Shown: positions 16,095 to 24,360 of the stretch, piece after piece
Position numbering within the stretch: the first letter of the stretch is position 1
Layout of the letters: each line of letters opens with the position of its first letter
Origin: Microbispora hainanensis
Lineage (GTDB): Bacteria; Actinomycetota; Actinomycetes; Streptosporangiales; Streptosporangiaceae
Direction: 5' to 3'
Length of the DNA: 55,919 bases
Assembly (NCBI RefSeq): GCF_006874475.1
Contig: NZ_VIRM01000061.1
Span: 1-55,919 of the forward strand
Translations under genes and position numbers: made by a program
The notes under the pieces: model-generated
What the model was told of the DNA's origin: nothing
Database searches by the model: none
What the model saw: the letters and a program-made list of their open reading frames with translations, nothing else

Positions 16095-17284
16095 TGCGGT
16101 GGGACGGGTTGCGCCTCGAAACGGGGGAAGGCGAGCAGGGGGAGACGACTCCCCTGTTCGCGCGGTCGGCCGTGACCCGGACCTTCGACACCCCCGAGTT
16201 CCGGGGCGTCACCTTCTATGAGATCCACGCGCGGTCGATCATCAACCGGGTCCCCTCGGCAAGCCGGGTCCCGTTCGAGTGGACGATCAATCCCTACCGA
16301 GGCTGCACGCACGCGTGCACATACTGCTTCGCCCGCAGGACCCACGAATACCTCGACCTGGACTCCGGGCGGGACTTCGACTCGAAGATCGTCGTGAAGG
16401 TCAACGCCCCGGACCTCGTACGCAGGGAACTGGCGGCGCCCCGGTGGGGCGGGCACCCCGTCGCCATGGGGACCAACGTCGACTGCTACCAGCGGGCCGA
16501 GGGGCGCTACCGGCTGATGCCGGGCATCCTCGCGGCCCTCCGGGACGCCCGCAACCCGTTCTCGATCCTCACCAAGGGCTCACTGATCCTGCGCGACCTC
16601 GATCTGCTCGCCGAGGCCGCAGAGGTGACCGACGTCAGCACGGCCGTCTCGATCGGGTTCACCGACGAGTCGCTGTGGCGGGCCGTCGAGCCGGGCACCC
16701 CCTCGCCGCGCAAACGGCTGGAGGTGTGCGCCACGCTCAACGAGCACGGCATCCCCTGCGGCGTGCTCATGGCGCCGATCCTCCCCTACCTGTGCGACTC
16801 TCCTCAGGCCCTGGAGACCACCGTGCGCCGCATCGCCGAGACCGGCGCGACGCACGTCACGCCGATCGTGCTCCACCTGCGGCCGGGCGCGCGCGAGTGG
16901 TTCATGGCCTGGCTGTCGCGCGAGCACCCCCGGCTCGTCCCCCGCTATCTGGAGCTGTACGGCCGGGGCGCCTACGCCCCCAAGGCCTACCAGGAACGGA
17001 TCGGCCATGCCGTGCGCGCGCTCGCCCGCACGTACGGCATCGGCCGCTCGGCCCCGCGCGGCGACCGCGCCCCAGAGGCGGGCGGCGGCGATCGCCGGCT
17101 ACCGGCGCGCGGCGGCGCCGCAACGGGGACACGCGGTAGCGCCGCGGCAGAGGCGCGTGGCGGTGCCGCATCGGAGTCGGGTGGCAACGCCGTGACAGAG
17201 GCGGGTGGCACCCGTTCCTGGCGACGGCCCGGCGAGCGACCGGCTCCCCCGCCCGCGCCGCCCGAACAGCTCACGCTCCTCTAG
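16094..17284 (+). CDS. Rv2578c family radical SAM protein (SPL-like), SOS-controlled
   Basis: A 396-residue radical SAM enzyme. The 4Fe-4S cluster site is C71, C75 and C78 in CTHACTYC (CxxxCxxC), as in spore photoproduct lyase relatives, followed by a TIM-barrel-like core to about residue 320. The tail is disordered, holds four 8-residue repeats (from about residue 339), is Pro-rich, and ends in QLTLL, which resembles a DNA polymerase III beta-clamp binding pentapeptide. The GTG start is chosen from the homologue start (RWDxL) and promoter spacing. The SOS box suggests a role in DNA damage repair or tolerance; the substrate is unknown. Confidence 0.85.
   Translation: MRWDGLRLETGEGEQGETTPLFARSAVTRTFDTPEFRGVTFYEIHARSIINRVPSASRVPFEWTINPYRGCTHACTYCFARRTHEYLDLDSGRDFDSKIVVKVNAPDLVRRELAAPRWGGHPVAMGTNVDCYQRAEGRYRLMPGILAALRDARNPFSILTKGSLILRDLDLLAEAAEVTDVSTAVSIGFTDESLWRAVEPGTPSPRKRLEVCATLNEHGIPCGVLMAPILPYLCDSPQALETTVRRIAETGATHVTPIVLHLRPGAREWFMAWLSREHPRLVPRYLELYGRGAYAPKAYQERIGHAVRALARTYGIGRSAPRGDRAPEAGGGDRRLPARGGAATGTRGSAAAEARGGAASESGGNAVTEAGGTRSWRRPGERPAPPPAPPEQLTLL
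17107..17202 (+). repeat. 24-bp tandem repeat, 4 units, in radical SAM tail
   Basis: Four diverged in-frame 24-bp units (17107, 17131, 17155, 17179) encode RGGAATGT, RGSAAAEA, RGGAASES and GGNAVTEA. They lengthen the disordered linker between the catalytic core and the C-terminal QLTLL peptide. Confidence 0.75.
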
Positions 17285-17357
17285 CCGGCCGCTTCGATCC
17301 TCCTCGTGGGCGGATAGCCCCACCGCCGGGTTGTCCGTGCGGATACGATCGGCGGCC

Positions 17358-18134
17358 GTGGGGGACGTCGCCGAGGACGCTGAGGACTTCGTCTGTGCGC
17401 ATACCCGGCTCGCGGCCGTGCCGTACGTGCCGGAGATACGGCTGCGCCTGGTCACGCACGGCGCCATGCCCGGTGCCATGCCCGGTGCCATGCCCGGTGC
17501 CATGCCCGGTGGTGCGCCCGGTGCCATGCCCGGTGGTGCGCCCGGTGGCGTACCCGATGGCGTGCACGGCGTCGCGCCGGACGCGGGCGGCGACGACCAC
17601 GTGTACGAGTTGTGGGAGCGCGCCGGGCGGCTGCCCTTCTGGGCCTGCCCCTGGGCCGGAGGGCAGGCGCTGGCCCGCCACGTGCTCGACCATCCGGAGA
17701 TCGTGCGGGGCCGCACCGTCCTGGACCTCGCCACCGGCTCGGGGCTGGTCGCGATCGCCGCGGCGCTGGCCGGAGCCGCCCTGGTCGTCGCCAACGACGT
17801 CGACCCGTACGCGCTGGCGGCGGTCGCCATGAACGCCCGCGCCAACGGCGTGGCGGTGCGGGTCGCCGGGGGCGACCTGCTCGACGGGACGCCGTCCCAG
17901 CAGGTCGTGCTGGCGGGGGACGTCTACTACGAGGAGCCGCTGGCCCGCCGGGTCACCCCGTTCCTGTCCCGGGCCGGCGGCGAGGTCCTTATCGGGGCGC
18001 CCGACCGCGCCTGCTCCTATCTCCCGGAGGGCGTGTTCGAGCAGGTGGCCGTGCATCAGGTGCCCGCCTTCCTGGAGGACACCCCCAGCAAACGGACGAC
18101 CGTATATCGACTTTCCAGGCGCTCTGTGACCTAG
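17358..18134 (+). CDS. class I SAM-dependent methyltransferase (nicotinamide N-methyltransferase/ETFB-KMT-like)
   Basis: A 258-residue methyltransferase of the methyltransferase-16/PrmA-like group. The SAM site is LDLATGSGLVAIAAA (motif I), followed by NDVDPYALAAVAMNARANG and AGDVYYEEPLARRV. Related proteins methylate protein lysines or small amines. A tandem-repeat insert of about 40 residues (GAMP units) separates the N-terminal PEIRLRLV strand from VYELWERAG, in a position that should be a surface loop. The start at the GTG 17358 is tentative. The CRP-like site for the next gene lies at its 3' end. Confidence 0.82.
   Translation: MGDVAEDAEDFVCAHTRLAAVPYVPEIRLRLVTHGAMPGAMPGAMPGAMPGGAPGAMPGGAPGGVPDGVHGVAPDAGGDDHVYELWERAGRLPFWACPWAGGQALARHVLDHPEIVRGRTVLDLATGSGLVAIAAALAGAALVVANDVDPYALAAVAMNARANGVAVRVAGGDLLDGTPSQQVVLAGDVYYEEPLARRVTPFLSRAGGEVLIGAPDRACSYLPEGVFEQVAVHQVPAFLEDTPSKRTTVYRLSRRSVT
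17460..17579 (+). repeat. 12-bp coding tandem repeat (about 10 units)
   Basis: Ten consecutive 12-bp units of GGTGCCATGCCC and close variants, encoding Gly-Ala-Met-Pro and derivatives. Units at 17472, 17484, 17496 and 17520 are identical. Because the unit is a multiple of three, copy changes keep the frame. Confidence 0.9.
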
Positions 18135-18140
18135 CTCACA
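18125..18140. promoter_or_regulatory. CRP/GlxR-type cAMP receptor protein site
   Basis: TGTGACCTAGCTCACA is a perfect match to TGTGA-N6-TCACA, including the central TA of the GlxR consensus TGTGANNTANNTCACA. It overlaps the stop of the methyltransferase gene and lies about 70 bp upstream of the glycosyltransferase start, a usual distance for a CRP-regulated promoter. Confidence 0.65.
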
Positions 18141-18210
18141 ACAACGCGACAGCTGCCGGTTACGTCACAGGGAAAGGGGATCTTCACCTGACACGAATCG
18201 GGGCGTAACA

Positions 18211-19614
18211 GTGTCTTCTCTTCACCGCATGGTGGCCAGGAAAGCGGCGAGGGCGGTCGTACGGGCCCTGGAGGCCCGTGACCGGCGGCGTGCCCGGTCG
18301 GCGCCGCCGCCCGACGGTCACGAGATCCGCATCCTGCTGCTGCACGCCAACGGCATGGGCGGCACGATCCGCACGGTCTTCAACCTCGCCGGACATCTGG
18401 CACACACCCACGACGTCGAGATCGTGAGCGTCGTACGCGAACGCGAGGAGCCCTTCTTCCCCGTTCCTCCCGGCGTGCGCATCCGCTACCTCGACGACCG
18501 GCTGCCCCGCCGCAAGGGCCTGCTGTCGCGGTTCCCGAGCAGACTGGTGCCGAAGGACGAGGCGGCCTACCACTGGTTCACCCTGCGCACCGACCTCAAG
18601 CTCGTCCGCTACATCCGCTCCCGCCGCCGCGGCATCCTCATCGGGACCCGGCCCGGCCTGAACCTGATCGCCGCGCGCTTCGCACCCCCGGAGATCATCA
18701 CGGTCGCCCAGGAGCACGGGAACCTGGCTTCGCACCAGCCGCAGGTGCGCAAGCAGATCACCCGCGGCTACGGCAGGCACGACGCGGTCGTCACCCTCAC
18801 GCAGGCCGACCTGCGCGTCTACGAGCGGACCTTCGAGAAGGCGCGCACGGACCCGCCCGCCGTGCTGGCGCAGGTGCCCAACGCGACGCCCCGCCTCGGC
18901 GGCGGCGTCTCCCCGCTCACCGAGAAGACCGTCGTCACGGTCGGCCGGCTGACCTGGGGCAAGGGCTACGACCTGCTCATCCGCGCGTGGGCGCATGTGG
19001 CCGCCCGGCACCCGGACTGGACGCTGCGGATCTACGGCGGCGGCCCCCGGCAGGAGAAGCTCCAGGCGTCGATCGACAAGCGTGGGCTGTCCGGGCGGGT
19101 GTTCCTCGAAGGCCCGGCCGAGGACGTCGGCGCCGTGCTGGCGGACGCGTCGATGTTCGTGCTGAGCTCCCGCCACGAGGGCATGCCGATGGTCATCCTC
19201 GAAGCGATGAGCAAGGGCGTCCCCGTCGTCAGCTACGACTGCCCGACCGGCCCCAGGGAGATGGTCACCCACGGCCACGACGGCCTTCTGGTGAAGGCCG
19301 AGAAGATCCACGCGATGGCCGACGCCATCTGCACCCTGATCGAGGACGAGGACCTGCGCCGCCGGATGGGCGCCAACGCGCTGAAGACGGCCGCCCGCAA
19401 CGACATCGACGTCATCGGCGCCCGCTGGGAGGACCTGCTGTCGGACCTTGTGGCCCGGCGGCGGGGTCTCCCGCCCGGCGGCCCGCTCGCGTACGAGCCG
19501 GCCGGGGCGGGCGACCACGACAGCGGGGAACGGTCCGGCTCTCCCGACGCCGCCGCGCTCCACGTCGCCCGTACGCCGGAGGGGCCGGTGGCACACCTCA
19601 GCCGGCAGGCGTGA
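18211..19614 (+). CDS. glycosyltransferase family 4 protein
   Basis: A 467-residue retaining GT-B glycosyltransferase. The N-terminal Rossmann half begins ILLLHANGMGGTIRTVFNLA; the C-terminal half holds VTVGRLTWGKGYDLLIRAW and the EGMPMVILEAMSKGVPVVS nucleotide-sugar block (E-x7-E). The last 50 or so residues are a low-complexity tail. GT4 enzymes of this type build cell-wall or capsular polysaccharides, teichoic acid glycosylation or glycolipids. A consensus CRP site upstream points to control by cAMP/CRP. The start is the GTG at 18211; an ATG at 18229 is possible. Confidence 0.88.
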   Translation: MSSLHRMVARKAARAVVRALEARDRRRARSAPPPDGHEIRILLLHANGMGGTIRTVFNLAGHLAHTHDVEIVSVVREREEPFFPVPPGVRIRYLDDRLPRRKGLLSRFPSRLVPKDEAAYHWFTLRTDLKLVRYIRSRRRGILIGTRPGLNLIAARFAPPEIITVAQEHGNLASHQPQVRKQITRGYGRHDAVVTLTQADLRVYERTFEKARTDPPAVLAQVPNATPRLGGGVSPLTEKTVVTVGRLTWGKGYDLLIRAWAHVAARHPDWTLRIYGGGPRQEKLQASIDKRGLSGRVFLEGPAEDVGAVLADASMFVLSSRHEGMPMVILEAMSKGVPVVSYDCPTGPREMVTHGHDGLLVKAEKIHAMADAICTLIEDEDLRRRMGANALKTAARNDIDVIGARWEDLLSDLVARRRGLPPGGPLAYEPAGAGDHDSGERSGSPDAAALHVARTPEGPVAHLSRQA

Positions 19615-19672
19615 GCCACGGGCGGGCGGCCGCGTCCGGGGCACGTGGCAGGACCACCGGCGGCTGCAGGAC

Positions 19673-19738
19673 CACGGTCACATCCGGGAGCACGGTCACA
19701 TCCGGGGGGACGGTCACATCCGGGGGGACGATCACAGG
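19673..19738. repeat. 18-bp tandem repeat, 3.5 units
   Basis: Units CACGGTCACATCCGGGAG, then two near-identical copies (19691, 19709) and a partial one, in the short gap between the convergent glycosyltransferase and SDR genes. No coding role. It just touches the 3' end of the SDR gene. Confidence 0.8.
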
Positions 19739-20493
19739 AAGATGCCGCCGGAGACCTCGACGCGCTGACCGGTGATCCAGCCGCTCCCGTCGGCGAGCAG
19801 GGCACTGATCGCGCCCCCGACGTCGGCGGGCTCCCCCACCCGTCCCAGCGCTGTCTGTGATGCGAGCATGGCGCGGAACCCCTCGTCGTCGCGCATGATC
19901 CCGCCTGCGAAGTCGGTGGCGACCGGGCCGGGGGCGACGGTGTTGACCGTGATGCCGCGCGGCCCGAGCTCCTTGGCGAGGTATCGCGTCAGCACCTCCA
20001 CCGCGCCCTTCACCGACCCGTACGCCGCCTGCCCTGCGCTCGCGAACCTGGTCAGCCCGGTCGAGAGGTTGACGATCCGGCCGCCGTCCGCGATGAGGGG
20101 CAGCAGCTTCTGCGTGAGGAAGAACACGCCCTTGAAGTGCACGTCGATCAGGGCGTCGAAGTCGCTTTCGGTGGTGTCGGCGAACGCCGCGGTGACCGCG
20201 ATGCCGGCGTTGTTGACGAGGAAGTCGAAATCGTCCCGGTGCCACCGCTCGCGCAGAGTGCGCCGCAACGTGTCCGTGAAGTCGTCGAACCCCGCCACAA
20301 CCGCGGTGTCCAGCGGCAACGCCGCCGCGGTGCGCCCGAGCCGGGTCGCGGACTCGACGACCTCCTCGGCCTGGTCCTTGCCGGACCGATAGGTGACGAC
20401 GACGTCGACGCCACGCTCGGCGAGGGCGAGTGCCGTGGCCCGTCCGAGGCCCCGGTTGCCGCCGGTGATGAGGGCGATTCGCGGAGAGGTCAT
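19732..20493 (-). CDS. SDR family NAD(P)-dependent oxidoreductase
   Basis: A 253-residue classical short-chain dehydrogenase. The cofactor motif is TGGNRGLGRA. The NNAG motif (LVNNAGIAVTAAF), the catalytic Ser (IVNLSTGL), Tyr and Lys (YGSVKGA) and the PGPVATDF segment all follow. It reduces or oxidises an unknown carbonyl/alcohol. It is divergent from the HTH regulator at 20729, a pairing that usually means direct control. Confidence 0.92.
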   Translation of the reverse strand: MTSPRIALITGGNRGLGRATALALAERGVDVVVTYRSGKDQAEEVVESATRLGRTAAALPLDTAVVAGFDDFTDTLRRTLRERWHRDDFDFLVNNAGIAVTAAFADTTESDFDALIDVHFKGVFFLTQKLLPLIADGGRIVNLSTGLTRFASAGQAAYGSVKGAVEVLTRYLAKELGPRGITVNTVAPGPVATDFAGGIMRDDEGFRAMLASQTALGRVGEPADVGGAISALLADGSGWITGQRVEVSGGIFL

Positions 20494-20590
20494 GATGGAA
20501 GCTCCTGGTCATCGGGGGAGACGGCCCCTGGCGGGGCCGCCACGCCCAGTTCACCGGGTCGCGCGCCGGGCTGCCACGGCCCACATGTCC

Positions 20591-20640
20591 ACGACTCACA
20601 CAGCCATGACTCACACAGCCACGGCCCGCACAGCCGTGGC
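20591..20640. repeat. 15-bp repeats and 8-bp hairpin between SDR gene and its regulator
   Basis: Three 15-bp units (20591, 20606, 20621) ending in CACAGCC. The last unit forms part of a perfect inverted repeat GCCACGGC/GCCGTGGC (20618-20625 and 20633-20640). It sits in the divergent promoter region (20494-20728), which otherwise shows no gene; it could be an operator or a slippage product. Confidence 0.55.
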
Positions 20641-20728
20641 CTTCTTATCCGGGGATCGGCAGGCCGTGGATACGCGGTGACCGGCGCGCAAGGATGAGCG
20701 GAGATGTGAGAAGGCGAGGAGGCAGAGG

Positions 20729-21580
20729 GTGGACCGCGAGGGACTGGCGGACTTCCTGCGCAAGCGCAGGGAAGCCCTGCAACCCGAGGACGTCGGGATG
20801 GTCCGCGGGCCACGCCGGCGCACCAGCGGCCTCCGCCGGGAGGAGGTGGCCGCTCTCTGCGGCATGTCCAGCGACTACTACAGCCGTCTGGAACGCCTGA
20901 AGGGACCGCAACCGTCGGAGCAGATGCTCGCCGCGATCGCCCGCGGGCTGCGCCTGACCCTCGCCGAGCGCGACCACCTCTTCCGGCTCGCCGGGCACAG
21001 CGCACCTCAACGGACGCTGCGGGGCGACCACGTGAACCCGGGGATCATGCGCGTCCTCGACCGGCTCTGCGACACACCTGCCATGGTGACGACCGCACTC
21101 GGCGAGACGCTCCGGCAGACCCCGGCCGCCGGGGCCCTGTTCGGCGACCAGACCGTCTTCGGCGGCATGGCGCGCAGCCTGTTCTACCGCTGGTTCACCG
21201 ACCCCGGCGAACGGCGCCTCTACCTGGCGGACGACCACCCCCTGTACGGACGGGTGTTCACCTCCCTGCTGCGGGAGGCCGCCACGCGCGAGGGGCCCCG
21301 CTCCCGGGCCGCCGCCCTCGCCCGCGATCTCCTCGGCCGCAGCGCCGAGTTCGCCGCGCTCTGGGACAAGCACGAGGTCGGTCTCGGGCACCCGGACACC
21401 AAGCGTCTCGTGCACTCCGAGCTCGGTGTGCTGGAGCTGCAGTGCCAGACGCTGCTCGATCCCGACCAGTCGCAGGCGCTGCTCGTCTACACGGCCACGC
21501 CGGGCACCGAGAGCTACGACAAGCTGCGCCTGCTCGCCGTCATCGGCAGTCAGACGCTGGGCAACGGCGACTGGCGGTAG
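20729..21580 (+). CDS. XRE family regulator with MmyB-like ligand-binding domain
   Basis: A 283-residue regulator. The N-terminal HTH_31/XRE domain is typical (LADFLRKRREAL, RRTSGLRREEVAALCGMSSDYYSRLE). The C-terminal MmyB-like PAS-fold domain (about residues 105-275) is thought to bind a fatty acid or other small lipid. In actinomycetes these genes almost always sit divergent to an SDR or other oxidoreductase that they control, as here. The GTG at 20729 follows GAGGAGGCAGAGG. Confidence 0.92.
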   Translation: MDREGLADFLRKRREALQPEDVGMVRGPRRRTSGLRREEVAALCGMSSDYYSRLERLKGPQPSEQMLAAIARGLRLTLAERDHLFRLAGHSAPQRTLRGDHVNPGIMRVLDRLCDTPAMVTTALGETLRQTPAAGALFGDQTVFGGMARSLFYRWFTDPGERRLYLADDHPLYGRVFTSLLREAATREGPRSRAAALARDLLGRSAEFAALWDKHEVGLGHPDTKRLVHSELGVLELQCQTLLDPDQSQALLVYTATPGTESYDKLRLLAVIGSQTLGNGDWR

Positions 21581-21616
21581 CCTCGGCCGCGCCTGACGAA
21601 TACGCCGGCTGCCACG

Positions 21617-22576
21617 TCAGCCCTCCGGAGCCCGGTCGGCCCACTGCTCCAGACGACGCGCGAGCGCCCGGACCTCTTCGCGCAGCTCGGGCGGGCCGAC
21701 CACGGTGAACGGCACGCCGAGGCCGGCCAGCACCTGGGCCATGCCGTCCAGCCGTTCAGCGCGGCCGGTCATCCGTACGCCGCCGTCCACGGGAGCCAGG
21801 GCGGCCACCGCCGGCGGGATCCGCCGCCGGGCCTCCTCCATCGTCATGGCCAGCACCACCTCGACCTCATACCGGTAGGGCACGGCGGCCAGCGAGTCCA
21901 TGACGTGGGCGACCGCGTCGAACTCCCCCGGCGCGGGAAACTCCTCCTCCGTCGTCTCCGCCCGGCCGATCCGGTCGAGCCGGAACGTCCGCACCTCGCC
22001 CCTGCGGTGGTCGTGGCCGGTCAGATACCAGCGGCCCGAGTGGAACACCAGCCCGTACGGATCGACCGTCCGCTCGCTGTCCTGTCCCCGGAAGGACCGG
22101 TAGGCAAGTCGCACGCGGAGACGACGGCGGGCGGCGTCGGCCAGCGTCAGCAGGGTGGCGCCGCTCGGCCGGGTGGTCGCGGCGGTGCGGGCGGTCAGGC
22201 CGACCATCTCCTCGACGGCGCCGACGCGGTCGCGCAGGGCGTCGGGCAGCACCCGCTGGATCTTCGCGAGCGCGCTCCCGGCCGCCCCCTCGCCCACGGT
22301 GAGGCCCGCGCGGCGGCCCGCGAGCAGCCCGAGCACGACGGCGGCGGCCTCGTCGCCGGTCAGCATGAGCGGCGGCAGCCGATATCCCGGCCTGAGCCGG
22401 TAGCCGCCGTAGCGTCCCCGCTCGGCCTCCACCGGAATGCCGAGGTCCTCAAGCCTGCGCACGTAGCGGCGCACGCTCCGCACGTCCACCTCCAGGCGCT
22501 CGGCCAGCTCGGGGCCGGTGAGCCCCGGCCTGGCCTGGAGCAGCTCCAGGAAGGCGAGGATGCGATTGGTGGACAT
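21617..22576 (-). CDS. YafY/WYL-domain transcriptional regulator
   Basis: A 319-residue protein with an N-terminal DeoR-like HTH (MSTNRILAFLELLQARPGLTGPELAERLEV noted in outline), a central WYL domain (RTVDPYGLVFHSGRWYLTGHDHRRGEVRTFRLDRI in outline) and a C-terminal WCX domain. WYL regulators sense nucleotides, DNA damage signals or small metabolites. The start ATG at 22576 is 42 bp from the divergent hydrolase start; these two genes are often found together. Confidence 0.9.
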   Translation of the reverse strand: MSTNRILAFLELLQARPGLTGPELAERLEVDVRSVRRYVRRLEDLGIPVEAERGRYGGYRLRPGYRLPPLMLTGDEAAAVVLGLLAGRRAGLTVGEGAAGSALAKIQRVLPDALRDRVGAVEEMVGLTARTAATTRPSGATLLTLADAARRRLRVRLAYRSFRGQDSERTVDPYGLVFHSGRWYLTGHDHRRGEVRTFRLDRIGRAETTEEEFPAPGEFDAVAHVMDSLAAVPYRYEVEVVLAMTMEEARRRIPPAVAALAPVDGGVRMTGRAERLDGMAQVLAGLGVPFTVVGPPELREEVRALARRLEQWADRAPEG

Positions 22577-22618
22577 ATCAGGACCGATTCTGCCCTGTTT
22601 CGGCCCTAGCGTCGACCC

Positions 22619-23353
22619 ATGACGACATACGTACTCGTTCCTGGTTTCTGGCTCGGCGCGTGGGCGTGGCGGGACGTGACCGCCGCCCTTCGCGGCATGG
22701 GGCACGAGGTCCACCCGCTGACCCTCACCGGCCTCGCCGACCGCGCCCACCTCGCCTCCCCCGCCCTGGATCTGGACACCCACATCCGCGACATCACCGG
22801 CCTCGTCGAGGCCGAGGACCTGCGCGACGTGGTCCTCGCCGGCCACAGCGGCAGCGCCGCCGCGGTCACCGGGGCCGCCGCCCGCGCGGCCGGCCGCGTG
22901 AGCCGTGTCGTGTACGTCGAGAGCGGCCCGGTGCCGGACGGCATGGCCCAGATCGACCTGACCGGGCGGGAGTTCGTCGAGAAGCGCGTCGGAGACGACT
23001 GGCGCTACCCCATGCCGTCGTGGGACGAGCTGCAGGAGTCGGGCGCGAGCCTGGAGGGGCTGGGCGAGCGGGAGCGAGCGCTGATGGCCGCCCGGGCCAC
23101 CGCGCAGCCGCTCGGCACGATCACGCGGCCCCTCACTCTCGGTGACGACGGCGCCGCGTTCGCCGCGCTGCCCAAGACGCTGGTGACCTGCTCGTTCCCG
23201 CTCGCCCAGGTCACGGAGCTGATCGCGGCCGGGCATCCGGCGTTCGCCCCGCTGGGCGAGCCGGAGTGGGAGCTGCGTGAGTTGCCCACCGGTCACTGGC
23301 CAATGCTTTCTCGCCCCGGCGACCTGGCTGTGCTTCTCGCCGAGCTGGCGTGA
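22619..23353 (+). CDS. alpha/beta hydrolase
   Basis: A 244-residue hydrolase with the MTTYVLVPGFWLGAWAW start typical of the group. The nucleophile is in LAGHSGSAAAV, and a catalytic His is in LPTGHWPMLSRP. Related proteins are esterases or C-C bond hydrolases of unknown substrate. A TAGCGT -10 box (22607-22612) lies 6 nt before the ATG, so the mRNA is probably leaderless. It is divergent from and likely controlled by the WYL regulator. Confidence 0.88.
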   Translation: MTTYVLVPGFWLGAWAWRDVTAALRGMGHEVHPLTLTGLADRAHLASPALDLDTHIRDITGLVEAEDLRDVVLAGHSGSAAAVTGAAARAAGRVSRVVYVESGPVPDGMAQIDLTGREFVEKRVGDDWRYPMPSWDELQESGASLEGLGERERALMAARATAQPLGTITRPLTLGDDGAAFAALPKTLVTCSFPLAQVTELIAAGHPAFAPLGEPEWELRELPTGHWPMLSRPGDLAVLLAELA

Positions 23354-23368
23354 ACCAACCCGGCGCCT

Positions 23369-23379
23369 TTACATCGTAG
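23369..23379. promoter_or_regulatory. TTAC-N3-GTAG half-palindrome upstream of ABC operon
   Basis: TTACATCGTAG resembles TTACAAAGTAA (39402) and TTACGAAGTAA (53241), and the TTTACA-type operators of TetR-controlled efflux genes. One arm has a mismatch. It lies 15 bp from the 28-bp palindrome 23384-23411. Confidence 0.35.
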
Positions 23380-23383
23380 ATTT

Positions 23384-23411
23384 CCTGGGCAGGACAAATG
23401 TCCTGCCCAGG
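23384..23411. promoter_or_regulatory. 28-bp perfect palindrome upstream of ABC transporter operon
   Basis: CCTGGGCAGGACA, AA, then TGTCCTGCCCAGG: perfect 13-bp arms. No T tract follows, and it lies 53 bp before the ABC gene start, upstream of the -10 TACCGT (23451-23456), where an activator or response regulator would bind. It may be the target of the DesR-like regulator at the end of the operon. A terminator for the hydrolase gene is the alternative. Confidence 0.55.
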
Positions 23412-23463
23412 GCTGTATCGATCTCTCTACCTGGGCCGACGGCGCCTGCCTACCGTCGTTTCC

Positions 23464-24360
23464 ATGACCACGAATACCGCGGACGCCGTGTCCCTGACCT
23501 CGGCGACCAAGCGCTTCGGCCCCGTACGGGCCGTGGACGGGCTCACGCTCGCCATCCCCCGCGGCCAGACGGTGGCCCTCCTCGGCCCCAACGGCGCGGG
23601 CAAGTCGACCACCATCGCGCTGCTGCTCGGACTGCTGCCGCCCGACTCCGGGCAGGCCGCGCTGTTCGGGCTCGACCCCGAGCAGGCCGTGAGGCAGGGC
23701 CTGGCGGGCGCGATGCCGCAGGAGGGCGGCCTGGTGCCCCGGGTCACGGTCCGCGAGTTGCTGACCTTCGTGGCCGGGACCTATCCCGCTCCCCTCCCCC
23801 TCGACCGGGTGCTCGCGCTCGCCCGGATCGACGACCTGCGCGACCGCCGGGTGGACCGGTTGTCCGGCGGGCAGGCGCAGCGCGTGCGGTTCGCGATGGC
23901 GGTGTGCGGCGACCCCGACCTGATCGTCCTCGACGAGCCCACCGCCGCGCTCGACGTGGAGGCCCGGCGCGAGTTCTGGGACGGCATGCGCGGGCTGGCC
24001 AGCCAGGGCAAGACCATCCTGTTCAGCACCCACTATCTGGACGAGGCCGACGAGCACGCCGACCGCGTCGTCGTGCTCGGCCACGGCCGGGTGATCGCCG
24101 ACGGCACCAGCGCGGAGATCAAGCGGGCGGCGGCGCTGACCACGGTGAGCGTGGCCGCCGACGGCGAGTCCGCCTGGCTCGCGACCCTGCCGGGCGTGCG
24201 CCACATGGAGATCAGGGGCGGCCGGGTGCACCTGCGCACCGGCGACTCCGACGCCACCGTCCTGGCCCTCGCCCGCGCGGACGCCGTCCGCGATCTGGAG
24301 GTGGCCCCGGCCGACCTGGAGGACGCCTTCGTGGCCCTCACGACGAAGGAGAACGTGTGA
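23464..24360 (+). CDS. ABC transporter ATP-binding protein
   Basis: A 298-residue ABC ATPase. Walker A is GPNGAGKST (residues 41-49), the signature is LSGGQAQRV, Walker B is LIVLDEPT and the H-loop is FSTHYLDEAD. The C-terminal extension is typical of DrrA/CcmA-like drug or lipid exporters. It energises the permease encoded next. A TACCGT -10 box 7 nt before the ATG suggests a leaderless transcript. The stop overlaps the permease start by 1 base. Confidence 0.93.
   Translation: MTTNTADAVSLTSATKRFGPVRAVDGLTLAIPRGQTVALLGPNGAGKSTTIALLLGLLPPDSGQAALFGLDPEQAVRQGLAGAMPQEGGLVPRVTVRELLTFVAGTYPAPLPLDRVLALARIDDLRDRRVDRLSGGQAQRVRFAMAVCGDPDLIVLDEPTAALDVEARREFWDGMRGLASQGKTILFSTHYLDEADEHADRVVVLGHGRVIADGTSAEIKRAAALTTVSVAADGESAWLATLPGVRHMEIRGGRVHLRTGDSDATVLALARADAVRDLEVAPADLEDAFVALTTKENV

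Noticed and set aside
17271..18056. - strand frame with GTGH repeats
   Set aside because: Only the complementary reading of the 12-bp repeat in the methyltransferase gene.
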